This document shows, piece by piece, positions 1 through 11,745 of a stretch of 64,000 nucleotides of DNA (the stretch's first letter is position 1; each line of letters starts with the position of its first letter). Source of the stretch: Acidobacteriota bacterium (lineage in GTDB: Bacteria; Acidobacteriota; Vicinamibacteria; Vicinamibacterales; Vicinamibacteraceae). The DNA lies in contig JADLFL010000001.1 in the NCBI GenBank assembly GCA_020845575.1, positions 1 to 64,000 of the forward strand, in the 5' to 3' direction. Under the pieces are notes generated by a model. The model saw only the letters and a list, made by a program, of their open reading frames with translations, was not told the origin of the DNA and did not search any database. The translations under genes and the position numbers were made by a program.

Positions 1-6
1 CATGGC

Positions 7-3162
<3,156 letters not shown>

Positions 3163-3199
3163 CGGATCGGAGAGATGATACTGCGCTGGAGCCCATTGC

Positions 3200-4393
3200 A
3201 TGCGACACGTTCGTTCGGACTTCGCCCTGCTGCCGATCGTGCTGGCAGCCGCCCTCGGAGGCGCCTGCGGGTCCTCCACTGACTCGCCCCCTCCTGTTGT
3301 CCAGGCGCCGGCACCGGTCGACGCGCGCACCACGCTCTCGATGACTCGATCGCCCTTCGGGACCCTGCCAGACGGTCAAGCCGTCGAGGCCTTCATCTTC
3401 AGCAATGGCCGCGGCGTGGAGGTCACGGCCATCACCTACGGCGGCATCATCACGTCGCTGAAGGTGCCCGACCGTACAGGTACTCCGGGCGACATCGTCC
3501 TCGGCTACGACGCGCTGCAGGGCTATCTCGACCAGTCGCCCTTTCTCGGCACCATCGTCGGGCGCTACGGCAATCGGATCGCGAAGGGCCGGTTCACGCT
3601 CGATGGCCACACGTATTCGCTGCCGATCAACAACGGCGCGAATCATCTGCACGGCGGACCGCAGGGTTTCGACAAGAAGGTGTGGGCCGCGGAGCCGTTC
3701 GAGCGGGAAGACGGCGTCGGCGTGGTGTTCCGGCTCGCGAGCCCGGACGGCGACATGGGCTACCCCGGCACGCTCCAGGCCATCGTCACCTACACGCTCA
3801 CGCGCGACAACGCGCTGCGCTTCGACTACGAGGCGACCACGGACAAGGCGACGCCCGTGAACCTGACGCAGCACACCTACTTCAACCTGGCGGGTGCCGG
3901 CAATGGCGACATCCTCGGGCATGAGATCGCGATCCGCGCCGATCGCTACACGCCGGTCGACAAGGGCCTGATCCCGACGGGTGAACTGGCCAGCGTGGAG
4001 GGCACGCCCTTCGACTTCCGATCGTCGACGGCGATCGGCGCACGTATCGATGCCGACCACGCGCAGATCGCCTTCGGCGGGGGCTACGACCACAACATGG
4101 TCTTCACGCGTACGGGCGATGGGCTCGAACAGGTCATCTCGGTGTACGAACCGACGACAGGCCGGACGATGAGCGTGGCGACGACGCAGCCCGGCACGCA
4201 GTTCTACACGGGTAACTTCCTCGACGGCACGATCACCGGCAAGGGCGGCAGGGTCTATGCGCGGCGTTCGGGCTTCTGCCTGGAAACCCAGCATTTCCCT
4301 GATTCGCCGAACAAACCGGCGTTCCCGTCCACCATCCTGCGTCCCGGAGAGACGTATCGCTCGAGCACGACCTACACGTTCGGGACGAAGTGA
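3200..4393 (+). CDS. galM: Aldose 1-epimerase (galactose mutarotase), exported
   Basis: A 397-residue member of the galactose mutarotase family, which interconverts alpha and beta anomers of hexoses. Family motifs visible are NGANHLHGG (first active-site His), NLTQHTYFNLAG (second His) and the C-terminal region FCLETQHFPDSPNKP with the catalytic Glu. Length fits exported mutarotases. Unlike the cytosolic E. coli enzyme it has an N-terminal hydrophobic segment ending in Cys23, an imperfect lipobox (Leu at -4), so it is probably a lipoprotein or periplasmic. The gene is divergent from the PSCyt1-DUF1549 gene with only 37 bp between start codons; a shared control region is plausible, as both could act on exogenous sugars. 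Confidence 0.93.
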   Translation: MRHVRSDFALLPIVLAAALGGACGSSTDSPPPVVQAPAPVDARTTLSMTRSPFGTLPDGQAVEAFIFSNGRGVEVTAITYGGIITSLKVPDRTGTPGDIVLGYDALQGYLDQSPFLGTIVGRYGNRIAKGRFTLDGHTYSLPINNGANHLHGGPQGFDKKVWAAEPFEREDGVGVVFRLASPDGDMGYPGTLQAIVTYTLTRDNALRFDYEATTDKATPVNLTQHTYFNLAGAGNGDILGHEIAIRADRYTPVDKGLIPTGELASVEGTPFDFRSSTAIGARIDADHAQIAFGGGYDHNMVFTRTGDGLEQVISVYEPTTGRTMSVATTQPGTQFYTGNFLDGTITGKGGRVYARRSGFCLETQHFPDSPNKPAFPSTILRPGETYRSSTTYTFGTK

Positions 4394-4407
4394 GACGGCA
4401 TCTCTGT

Positions 4408-4428
4408 CCGCCGGATGAAATCCGGCGG
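4408..4428 (+). terminator. Perfect 9-bp hairpin with GAA triloop after galM
   Basis: CCGCCGGAT, GAA, ATCCGGCGG forms a perfect 9-bp stem 15 nt after the galM stop. No clear U-tract follows, so it may be an interspersed palindrome used as a terminator or mRNA end. A related GAA-triloop hairpin lies at 26422-26436. Confidence 0.55.
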
Positions 4429-4562
4429 CAACACCTCTCCGACGGACCATCGCCGTGCGGCTGCCGGACCTTCCCCTACCTCTCGGAAGACGCCCGCGCG
4501 CCTCGGTTGTTCTGTTGGGCGTTCCACGGCGTTGTGGAGATGGAGTTGATGAGACCGTCTCG

Positions 4563-5156
4563 ATGCTGAACGTCATCGCCGAGTCGGGACCCGCGTCCAA
4601 CGATCCGGCCCTCGTGGCGAGGATTCGTGCCGGGGATCCCGATGCCGAGGCCGAGCTGGCCCACCGGTTCGGTCCGCGCATGCGTGCGCTGTGCCTGGCA
4701 CGGACGAGGCGGCCCGACCTGGCCAGCGATCTCGCGCAGGATGCGATGATCGCCCTCCTGCTGGAACTGCGGCGCGGCGGCCTGCGCGAACCGTCGGCCC
4801 TGGCCGCGTTCGCGGCGGGCATTGCCCGCAACATCGTCAGGTCCGAGCATCGGGCGTCGACGAGGCACGACGTGCGTCCGCTCGAAACGGAGGTGGTGCA
4901 GGGCTCCACCGAGGAGAGCGACGTGCGCCGGCTCGACGTCGAACGCGCCCTCGACCGCCTGCCGCCCGCCGATCAGCAGGTGCTCCGGCTCATCCTCGTC
5001 GAGGGGTGCAAGCCGGCTGACCTGGCCGTGCGGCTCGCCATCTCCCCGGAAGCGGCGCGCGCCAGGAAGCTGCGGGCGCAGCGCCGGCTGATGGAGGTGT
5101 TCGGTCCACCCCCTCCGTCACGTTCTTCTGCACCGCAGCCACATATGCTGCGATGA
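4563..5156 (+). CDS. ECF-type sigma-70 family RNA polymerase sigma factor
   Basis: A 197-residue extracytoplasmic-function sigma factor. Region 2 is seen around residues 35-75 (RMRALCLARTRRPDLASDLAQDAM). Region 4 is near the C-terminus (LDRLPPADQQVLRLI, then an HTH in KPADLAVRLAISPEAARARK). The ATG at 4563 gives the usual ECF N-terminus; the frame is open back to a GTG at 4455, so a longer form cannot be excluded, and no strong Shine-Dalgarno was found. Its stop overlaps the start of the next gene by 4 nt (ATGA). That neighbour is a zinc-finger anti-sigma-like protein, so the pair probably forms a sigma/anti-sigma switch. Confidence 0.9.
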   Translation: MLNVIAESGPASNDPALVARIRAGDPDAEAELAHRFGPRMRALCLARTRRPDLASDLAQDAMIALLLELRRGGLREPSALAAFAAGIARNIVRSEHRASTRHDVRPLETEVVQGSTEESDVRRLDVERALDRLPPADQQVLRLILVEGCKPADLAVRLAISPEAARARKLRAQRRLMEVFGPPPPSRSSAPQPHMLR

Positions 5157-5995
5157 CCCCCTGCAGCCGCTACCTGGACGAGGATGAGGTGCTCCGCTAT
5201 GTCGCCGGCGACATGGACGACGGCGAGCTGAGCGTCTTCGAGGACCACCTCTTCGCCTGCGATGCATGCCTGGCGCGCGTGGAGCGCTATCAGGCCGCGC
5301 AGCAGGTGCTGGCCAGACGCGCGCCGCTCGAAGGGCCGGTCATCGTCGCCGCATCCAACGAGGTGGCGGTGCCCGTCCCCTCGCGCGGACTGCCGTGGTG
5401 GGCGCTCGGCGCCGTGGCGGCGGGCCTGGTTGTCACGGCGATCGGCGTGGCGACATGGAACCGGCCACCCGCGTCGCTGGTGGTGTCTGTCGAGCGGGTC
5501 GCGGAGCGATCGCCTGCACCCGAGCCGGCCGAGCCGACATCGCCGGCGCATGCATCGAGCTCGCATGCCCTCCAGGTGGCGGTCCTGGCGATGGTGATGC
5601 CGCCGCCCTACCTCACGCTCACTACGCGCGGGGCGTCAGACGAAGCGGCGCGCTTCGCGCAGGGCATGGAGGCCTACACGAAGGCCGACTGGACGACGGC
5701 CGCGCGGTTGCTGGGGGAGGTCGCTACGGCGGAGGCGCGGTTCTACGAAGGCATCGCGGACCTGATGCGCGGCGAAGCGGCCACCGCCGCCGCCACGCTC
5801 GAACGCGCCCGCGCGAGCGGCGTGCAGCCCTACGCCCGCGAGAGCGTCTTTTATATCGGCAAGGCCGCGCTCCAGCAGGGCGACATCCCCCACGCCCGCC
5901 AGGCCTTCGCCACCGCTCGAGACACCGGTGCCACCACCGCCCGCGACGCAACGCGGCTGATCGCTGCACTGGACGAGCTCAGCGCAGCACACTGA
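5153..5995 (+). CDS. Zinc-finger anti-sigma-like membrane protein with periplasmic TPR-like region
   Basis: A 280-residue protein. Its N-terminus has the zinc-binding anti-sigma signature H32-x3-C36-x2-C39 (HLFACDAC). One transmembrane segment follows at about residues 80-102 (PWWALGAVAAGLVVTAIGVA), then a proline-rich linker. The periplasmic C-terminal half looks like TPR helices (FYEGIADLMRGEAATAAATL and YIGKAALQQGDIPHARQAF). The start overlaps the sigma gene stop as ATGA, implying translational coupling. Inferred role: hold the ECF factor inactive at the membrane until a periplasmic signal arrives through the TPR region. The stop codon is the first part of the 5992-6178 inverted repeat, shared with the convergent CHAT gene. 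Confidence 0.87.
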   Translation: MTPCSRYLDEDEVLRYVAGDMDDGELSVFEDHLFACDACLARVERYQAAQQVLARRAPLEGPVIVAASNEVAVPVPSRGLPWWALGAVAAGLVVTAIGVATWNRPPASLVVSVERVAERSPAPEPAEPTSPAHASSSHALQVAVLAMVMPPPYLTLTTRGASDEAARFAQGMEAYTKADWTTAARLLGEVATAEARFYEGIADLMRGEAATAAATLERARASGVQPYARESVFYIGKAALQQGDIPHARQAFATARDTGATTARDATRLIAALDELSAAH

Positions 5996-6178
5996 GAAAA
6001 GTCCGAAGTCCAAAGTCAAAAGTCCAAGGACAGCGAAAAAGCGGAAAGCATCAAGAGGAAAACCGAAAAGGAAGAGGCCGGAAAGGTGGCGACACCGACC
6101 TTGACCTTGTACCTTCCGTCCCTTGCCCCTTTTTCACTGTCTTTGGCCTTTTGACTTTGGACTTTGGACTTTTCTCAG
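5992..6178. repeat. Long inverted repeat between convergent genes, built of AAAGTCC heptamers
   Basis: The left arm (about 5992-6045) reads CTGAGAAAAGTCC followed by AAGTCC/AAAGTC units. The reverse complement of the right arm (about 6125-6178) starts with the same CTGAGAAAAGTCC and runs in near-identity for about 45-50 bp. Each arm contains the stop codon of the adjacent gene (sigma/anti-sigma operon on the left, CHAT gene on the right). It would fold as a large hairpin in transcripts from either side. A bidirectional terminator or a MITE-like insertion are both possible. Confidence 0.8.
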
Positions 6179-8733
6179 GGTACTCCCACTGCTATGTATC
6201 CGGCCCACAGCAGCGGTGACGCCGGCAGTTTGACCGCCTGTGTGCCGACGCGCATGGTGATGGTGCCGGCTCTGAGGGCCCGGAGGGTGCGGAGTTGGGC
6301 GGTGCGGAGGGCGTCGCTCACACGTGGGGTCGTGGCACGCGCGGCGTAGAACGCGTCCATCACGCGCAGGCCGGCCACGTCTGGCATCTCCCACGTGGTG
6401 GCGACGATCGAGCGTGCGCCGGCGGCGAGGAAGCTGCGGGTGAAGCCGAGCGTGCCTTCGTCCGTCACGCGGCCCAGCGCCGTGCCGCACGCGCTCAGCA
6501 CCACCGTCGCGCCATCGAGTGAGAGTGTCCGTACTTCCTCCGCCGTCAGCAACCCATCGTCGGCGTCGCCGCCCGCGCCGCGTGCGAGCAGCAGGTAGGA
6601 CGGTGCGGTGGCTTCCTCGGCCACGCGCGCGTGCGTGGCCACGTGCAGCCATCCGTAGGAGGAGACGTTCTTGCGCAGCGCGGCTTCGGTGGCGGTCGCT
6701 CCCACCGACAGGGACGCACCGTCCTTGAATCGCCGCGCCACGCGCCTGGCCTCCTCACGTGCGTGGGGCAGCGGTGGTGGCAGCTGCACGCCGGCGCGGC
6801 GTGGCAGCGGCGCGGGATCGCCGAACACCAGCGCGCGTCCCGGAGACGCCGGGCCGGGACGCTGCAGCGCTTCGCGCAGCACCGCGAGCGACGGCGTGTA
6901 GTGGAGCGTGTAGCGCTCGACGAGATGGCGGCGTCGCGCGTCGAGCAGGCCGGCGAAGGGCAGGTGCAGCAGTGGACCGTGCGGCACGATCGTCAGGCGG
7001 GCGTCGGCCAGTGTGGGCAGATGCGCTTCGATCGGCGCGATCACGGCGCGATAGAGGCTTCGCCAGGCCTGCAGGTCAGGTCCACCCAGCAGTGCGGCGT
7101 TGATCGCGCCCTGCACGTTGCCCGATCCCGCCGCGACCTGCACGAGCTGACGCAGCGCGCGCTCGCCGACATCCAGGCGCCGGCCATGGACGGCGTCACG
7201 CGTGACGACCCACACGAACGTCGACGCACGGTCCACCCAGAAGACGATGAGCGTGGAGTCCAGATCGCGTGCCAAGGCCTGCATGTCGGCCACGCGTGGT
7301 GGCGCCTGCGCACCCTCGTCCGCGCGGCCGTGCTGCATCAGGTCGAGCAGCGCGCGCGCCCGGGCCTGTTCGGCCAGGTCGAGTGCCGCGCGAACGTCGC
7401 CGCGCCGCATCGCGACGTCGATCGACACGGCGAACACGCCCTGGTGCAGGTCGCCGAAGCCGCGTCGCGCGGCGTCGCCCGCGAGCACCCGTGCACGCGC
7501 GTCCTCGATCAGCCTGACGGCCTCGTCCACGTCGCGCTGCGCCACGTCCAGTTCGCCCATCGGCGCCTTCAGCATGGCGCGGGTGACGAGGTACGAGACC
7601 CTGTCGTCGAAGGTCTGCGACGGAACGGCCGCGAGCGATTCGTCGAGGCGGGCGAGCGCTTCGTCGTACCGCCCGAGTTCGCCGAGTGCCGAGGCGATCT
7701 GGCGGAGCCTCGTAGCGCGCAGGAACGGGCTCTTCTCGCGAGGCAGCACGGCCTGCAGTTCGCGCAATCCTGCATCGACGCGGCCTGCCGCGAGCAGTGA
7801 TCCTCCGAGGTTGCCCTGGAGGAATACCTCGTAGCGCTCGAGCGATCGCTCGCGCGCCGTGGCCAGCGCCGACCTGTAGAGCCGTTCGGCCCTCGCGAAT
7901 CGCCCCAGCCTGTCGTACGTGACAGCTTGCGCGTTGAGGCTCTGGAGCATCGAGGGGATGTCGCCGTCGGCGTCCTGTTGGCGCGCGGCGCGTTCGTAGT
8001 ACTCGAGCGCGGCGAGCAGTTGCCCGTGGGCGCGCTGCACGCGACCGAGGCTCACGAGCACGCGCCCCGTACTGTTCTGCTGATCGGCACCTTCGTAGCA
8101 GGCAAGTGCGGCCTGGAGCGATTCGTGGGCCTCGACGTAGTGGGCGGTGTTGAACTGCTCGTCGCCCATGGCGTGCCACAGGCTGCACGCGACGGGGAAC
8201 CTGTCGCCGGGCTCCAGCAGGCGCGTCGCGCGATCGAGCATCACGACTCGTTCGTCAGTGCCTCGGAGGGCCGCGAGGGCCTGCGAATACGCCCAGAGAA
8301 CGGACTCGCGACTGACGCCTGGCAGGCGGGCCAGTTCGTCCACGGCGGTGGTGGCATCGGTGGCCGCAACGGCTGGCTCGCCGTCGAGGGCGCGGATGCG
8401 GCTGACGAGGAGCGTGCCTTCGAGTTCGCGCTGGCGGAGACCGCGCTGTTGCGCCAGGTCCTGCATCGCGGCGAGCAGCGCGCGCGCGTCGGCGAACTGC
8501 TCGGCGTCGATCGCCGTCGCCGCCGCGAGGCGCAGGGCCATGGCGGCCGTGTCGTACTCGCCCGCCGCGACGGCATCGTCACGCAGGGCGCGCGCCAGCG
8601 CGATGGCCTCGTCGGCCGACGCCGTCGTCTGGACGCGAAGCTGCTCGAGGCGCTCGGCCAGCGAGAGAGGAGACTGCGCGGAGGCGACGAGCACCGACAG
8701 GCACCACGCCAGGAACACGATCGGGGCGCGCAT
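6175..8733 (-). CDS. CHAT domain protein with N-terminal TPR repeats, exported
   Basis: An 852-residue protein. A signal peptide (residues 1-19, ending in VASAQ) is followed by about 450 residues of TPR-like helices and a C-terminal CHAT (caspase HetF associated with TPR) domain. The CHAT signatures are LHLPFAGLLD, GWLHVATHARV with the candidate catalytic His, VVLSACGTALG with the candidate catalytic Cys, and FLAAGARSIVATTWEMPD. Both dyad residues are present, so protease activity is plausible. The signal peptide suggests a periplasmic rather than cytosolic location, unlike CHAT proteases of defence systems. It is convergent with the ECF sigma/anti-sigma pair; TPR-CHAT proteins are recurrently found beside ECF genes in other phyla, so it may belong to the same response (inference). 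Confidence 0.92.
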   Translation of the reverse strand: MRAPIVFLAWCLSVLVASAQSPLSLAERLEQLRVQTTASADEAIALARALRDDAVAAGEYDTAAMALRLAAATAIDAEQFADARALLAAMQDLAQQRGLRQRELEGTLLVSRIRALDGEPAVAATDATTAVDELARLPGVSRESVLWAYSQALAALRGTDERVVMLDRATRLLEPGDRFPVACSLWHAMGDEQFNTAHYVEAHESLQAALACYEGADQQNSTGRVLVSLGRVQRAHGQLLAALEYYERAARQQDADGDIPSMLQSLNAQAVTYDRLGRFARAERLYRSALATARERSLERYEVFLQGNLGGSLLAAGRVDAGLRELQAVLPREKSPFLRATRLRQIASALGELGRYDEALARLDESLAAVPSQTFDDRVSYLVTRAMLKAPMGELDVAQRDVDEAVRLIEDARARVLAGDAARRGFGDLHQGVFAVSIDVAMRRGDVRAALDLAEQARARALLDLMQHGRADEGAQAPPRVADMQALARDLDSTLIVFWVDRASTFVWVVTRDAVHGRRLDVGERALRQLVQVAAGSGNVQGAINAALLGGPDLQAWRSLYRAVIAPIEAHLPTLADARLTIVPHGPLLHLPFAGLLDARRRHLVERYTLHYTPSLAVLREALQRPGPASPGRALVFGDPAPLPRRAGVQLPPPLPHAREEARRVARRFKDGASLSVGATATEAALRKNVSSYGWLHVATHARVAEEATAPSYLLLARGAGGDADDGLLTAEEVRTLSLDGATVVLSACGTALGRVTDEGTLGFTRSFLAAGARSIVATTWEMPDVAGLRVMDAFYAARATTPRVSDALRTAQLRTLRALRAGTITMRVGTQAVKLPASPLLWAGYIAVGVP

Positions 8734-9007
8734 CGACGACTCGACTATAGCGGATGACGACGACGGGCCGGGCTTCCGCCTTCGCCCTCCGGGCTGCGGC
8801 GCGACAGGCGCCGGCCCTACCTTCGACGGGCAGCCTGGTCGGCCCTACCCATTGCGGTGGTAGGTAGGGTCGGCCCTCCGGGCCCGACCCGTCGTGGGTG
8901 ACTCACGCGTTCGTGAGCTTGATGCGCGACGCGGGGAGGTCGCACACTCTCTGCATTTCGCGTGTGCATCGAGGCCTGATCTCCGGCCTCCATCTGAGGA
9001 GAGTCTG
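8734..9007. other. Intergenic region with palindromic elements
   Basis: No gene seen. It holds GC-rich palindromes, the clearest at 8867-8890: GGGTCGGCCC paired with GGGCCCGACCC, a 10-bp stem with one bulged base and a TCC loop. These look like interspersed intergenic palindromes. The last bases (AGGAG at 8997-9001) are the Shine-Dalgarno for the broken gene that follows. Confidence 0.6.
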
Positions 9008-9717
9008 ATGATGGTGTTCGTCAGAACGGCTCTTGTCGTGTGACGACCGAGACGGGCGAACCTGCGGAGCGCGTCAGCGTTCGGGCGGTGCGGCTGTTGC
9101 GCCAGGGGAGCGGCGAGATCCGCGCGGCCGGCATGTCGTCGCCCGATCAGACGGACGATCTCGGCCAGTTCACGTTCACGATCCCCGGCCGCGGCCGCGT
9201 GCAGGCCGATCTGACATTCGAGATCACGGGCCTGCGCGGCGAGCAGACGATCAGCGTTGGCAACATGCCCGACGGCTGGTGGGTCAGGGACGTGCGCGTC
9301 GGCGGGCAGTCGGCGCTCGAGGGCTACGACTTCGGCCACGGCCGCACCTTCACAGGCCTGGAGATCGTGGTCAGCACGCAGCCGACGGGCGTGGCCGGCA
9401 CCGTCACCATGCCGACGGGCATCACGGCCGCCGACTGCGCCGTGATCGTCTTCCCGCAAGACGAAGCGCTCTGGGAGCACCGGACAGGACGTCAACAGGA
9501 CGGGAAACGAGTCGTCAGGCCCGCGCTCGACGGAACGTTCCGCATCACGGGCCTGCGTCCGGGTACGTATTACGCGATGGCGGTCTCGGCGGCGCAGGCT
9601 GATTCCGAGGTCATCTGGGATCCTGACCAGTTGCGCGAGCTGACAGGTCGCGCACGGACGGTCGACGTCCCCGACGGCGGCCTCGCGACGCTGACACTGC
9701 CGCTCGTCGCGCGATGA
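9008..9717 (+). pseudogene. Truncated, frameshifted carboxypeptidase-regulatory-like protein remnant
   Basis: A strong AGGAG sits 6 nt before ATG at 9008. This ATG opens a signal-peptide-like start (MMVFVRTALVV) that hits TGA at 9041 after 11 codons. The frame from GTG at 9040 then runs 225 residues and matches the C-terminal part of large acidobacterial proteins with beta-sandwich carboxypeptidase-regulatory-like repeats. The match includes the stretches GWWVRDVRVGGQSALEGYD, ADCAVIVFPQDEALW and DGTFRITGLRPGTYYAMAV and the region through VIWDPDQLRELTGRARTVDV. Such proteins normally have several hundred more residues at the N-terminus, so an internal deletion appears to have joined the start region to the tail out of frame. 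Translation from GTG 9040 as a short protein is possible but has no ribosome site of its own. Confidence 0.65.
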
Positions 9718-9746
9718 CCCCATGAGCCGATGCCCGCGGACTTCGC

Positions 9747-10424
9747 TTACTGGCGGCGTCCGGATCGCACGATGCCGCCCGGATCGGACCTCGTCTCGAC
9801 ATCGGCCGTAGCTGGAGGAGCGAAGAGCTCGGCGTTCGGCTCTTCTCTCCGGATATCGAAGTAACGCTGCCGGGTTCCAGTGACGGGATCGTCGTCAACA
9901 CGCACGGTGAAGAAATTCAGATCAGGAGACAGCCACGCCTGCCGGCCCGACGCGCTGATCTGCTTTCGCAGCTCGAGTCCTTCGAACGTCATCGTGTCGG
10001 CTTGCATCCCGGCACGGTTCTCCGAGATACGCGGCGGCAGCCAGCCTGTTTCAGGAAGCTCCATCGGGCGAGACTGCCACTGCCACGTGCCATCCGGCTG
10101 CCGCTTGCCTTCGTACCACAGCGACTGTGGAATGTTCTTGATGCTGATGTACGTGACGTCCGGTTTCCCCTGATCCCATCGCTCGGATCCGTTGCTGTCC
10201 CGGTAGAGCGTGCCCTCCGCGTGGAACTGCTTGCGCTCGTTGTCGATCACACCCTCGGCGATGAAAGCCGTCCACGTGCGCGGCGATGCGATCTCCTGAC
10301 CCTCGTTCGTCGGCTGCGCTTCCATGCGCGTGTAGGTGCGTGACATGCCCCAGCCGACGGCGACAGGCGCCAACAGTGCAACGGACGCGAGCACCGCAAG
10401 AGCCACTCGTGACGTTCGGACCAC
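9747..10424 (-). CDS. Secreted or membrane-anchored protein of unknown function
   Basis: A 225-residue protein that I cannot assign to a named family. The GTG at 10424 is chosen because a perfect AGGAGG (complement of 10431-10436) lies 6 nt upstream; in-frame ATGs further up (10469, 10451) have none. An N-terminal signal/anchor (MVRTSRVALAVLASVALL) is followed by a soluble domain rich in Trp, Asp and Gln (ISIKNIPQSLWYEGK, NFFTVRVDDDPVTGTRQRYFDI). The wording of repeats such as FHAEGTLYRDSNGSERWDQ resembles small exported acidobacterial proteins of unknown role (weak recollection). It lies 57 bp downstream of the interrupted Cys-rich gene, same strand, so the two may be co-transcribed. Confidence 0.72.
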   Translation of the reverse strand: MVRTSRVALAVLASVALLAPVAVGWGMSRTYTRMEAQPTNEGQEIASPRTWTAFIAEGVIDNERKQFHAEGTLYRDSNGSERWDQGKPDVTYISIKNIPQSLWYEGKRQPDGTWQWQSRPMELPETGWLPPRISENRAGMQADTMTFEGLELRKQISASGRQAWLSPDLNFFTVRVDDDPVTGTRQRYFDIRREEPNAELFAPPATADVETRSDPGGIVRSGRRQ

Positions 10425-10481
10425 GTTCCACCTCCTGGTCGACAATCTCATGCTGTGTGCGATAGGCAATGACAGGGCACA

Positions 10482-10832
10482 TCACGCAATGCAAAAACTC
10501 GCGCTGTTCTCATGGCACAGTGAGGTGCACTCTGAGCCCGAGTAGTACCAACTCGAGAGAACAGCATCGCGACAGCCGAACGTTTCTTGACCCCCACCGA
10601 GAGGGCAGCACACGCAGAACCACGTATTGCAGTAGTAGTTCGCGAACACGGTTCTGCATGATTCGCAGATGTTGTCACAGTTGTCAGGTGGACAATTGCC
10701 CACGGGACAGGATCCGTAGCATCCTCCGCCAGGCTGAGCGAGGACTGTCCGCGTGGCTCAGAACGTGAGAGAAACAACTAGGACGAAGTACAGCACATAC
10801 GCGACGGCGAATGAGCGACGGCGAATCGTCAT
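10482..10832 (-). pseudogene. Cysteine-rich secreted protein gene interrupted by an in-frame TGA
   Basis: A good Shine-Dalgarno (GGAGG, 6 nt spacing) precedes ATG 10832, which opens a signal peptide (MTIRRRSFAVAYVLYFVLVV). Codon 25 is TGA (10758-10760). The same frame then continues for 91 codons to 10482, passing VLAQPGGGCYGSC, a plausible signal cleavage region, and a tail with 14 cysteines in about 80 residues (for example NCPPDNCDNICESC and YYCNTWFCVCC). Signal peptide and Cys-rich tail in one frame indicate a single ancestral gene of about 116 codons. Most likely a nonsense mutation; stop readthrough or a sequencing error are alternatives. A shorter product from GTG 10703 would lack the signal peptide and a ribosome site. 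Confidence 0.6.
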
Positions 10833-11052
10833 TGGGTGCCTCCGGTTACCGCAATCCACGTCGGATTGGTGAAGGCTACGCCTGCCTCCAGTCGGCGTCA
10901 AGCGCGTCAACTCACTCTGACGCCGTGTCGGCCTCTGCTCAGTCAAAGGGATGTCCTTGACGACGGGGTGATCATCCCGCCAGCGTTGGTAACGCGATGA
11001 GGCTTGAGCCGATTCGGTCGCGGATTGCGCCTTCCGTCACAGGAGCGTGCAC

Positions 11053-11745
11053 ATGTCCGCATCGACGGCCACCACTTCATCCGCCTCGCACACCCGCCAG
11101 AACCACAGCGCGCTGGCCTCGCTCGAAACGCGCGTCCTGGTCTGGATCGCCAGACGCCTGCCGCGCCTCGTCTCGCCCGATCACCTGACGCTGCTCGGAC
11201 TGGCGTCGATGATCGGCGTTGGCGCGGCCTTCGCGGCGTCGGCGCACGATGCACGCGTGCTGTATCTCGTTCCCGTTCTGCTCGCGCTGAACTGGTTCGG
11301 CGACAGCCTCGACGGCACGCTCGCACGCGTGCGCGACAGACAGCGACCGCGCTACGGCTACTACGTCGATCACGTCGTCGACGTCGTGGGGGCCATTGCG
11401 CTCTTCACGGGGCTGGCGTGGTCAGGTGCCATGCAGCCCCTGGTCGCGATGGCGCTGCTCGTGGCGTACGTCGCCGTGATGGCGGAGGTATTCCTGGCCA
11501 CGCACGTCACGCGCGTGTTCAGGCTGACGTCGTTCCGCTTCGGCCCCACGGAACTGCGGATCGTGCTGGCCGTTGGCGCAATCGCGCTCATCGGCCGTCC
11601 GCTTGTGCGTGTGCCCGGTGTCGGCCCCGTGCCGCTCTTCGACGTCGGCGGCATCGTCGCCATTGCCGGACTTGCGGCGGCATTCCTCGTCTCGGCGTGG
11701 CGTACGGCCACCGCGCTGGCGCGTGAGGAGCGCCTGCCGTCATGA
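11053..11745 (+). CDS. CDP-alcohol phosphatidyltransferase family membrane protein
   Basis: A 230-residue integral membrane enzyme with several hydrophobic helices. The CDP-alcohol phosphotransferase signature DGx2ARx8Gx3Dx3D is present as DSLDGTLARVRDRQRPRYG followed by YYVDHVVD (about residues 78-105), with all acidic residues intact. The family transfers a phospho-alcohol head from CDP-diacylglycerol or a CDP-polyol during phospholipid synthesis; the substrate cannot be told from sequence. ATG 11053 is preferred over GTG 11047 because AGGAG at 11041-11045 is 7 nt from the ATG. It is coupled to the next gene by an ATGA overlap. Confidence 0.9.
   Translation: MSASTATTSSASHTRQNHSALASLETRVLVWIARRLPRLVSPDHLTLLGLASMIGVGAAFAASAHDARVLYLVPVLLALNWFGDSLDGTLARVRDRQRPRYGYYVDHVVDVVGAIALFTGLAWSGAMQPLVAMALLVAYVAVMAEVFLATHVTRVFRLTSFRFGPTELRIVLAVGAIALIGRPLVRVPGVGPVPLFDVGGIVAIAGLAAAFLVSAWRTATALAREERLPS

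Noticed and set aside
6175-8733. CHAT protease of a phage-defence system
   Set aside because: It has a signal peptide and no gasdermin, Cas7-11 or NTPase partner; the ECF context points to envelope signalling.
10758-10760. Selenocysteine codon in the Cys-rich gene
   Set aside because: The TGA falls in the signal peptide, where selenocysteine would have no role, and no clear SECIS hairpin follows; a nonsense mutation is simpler.
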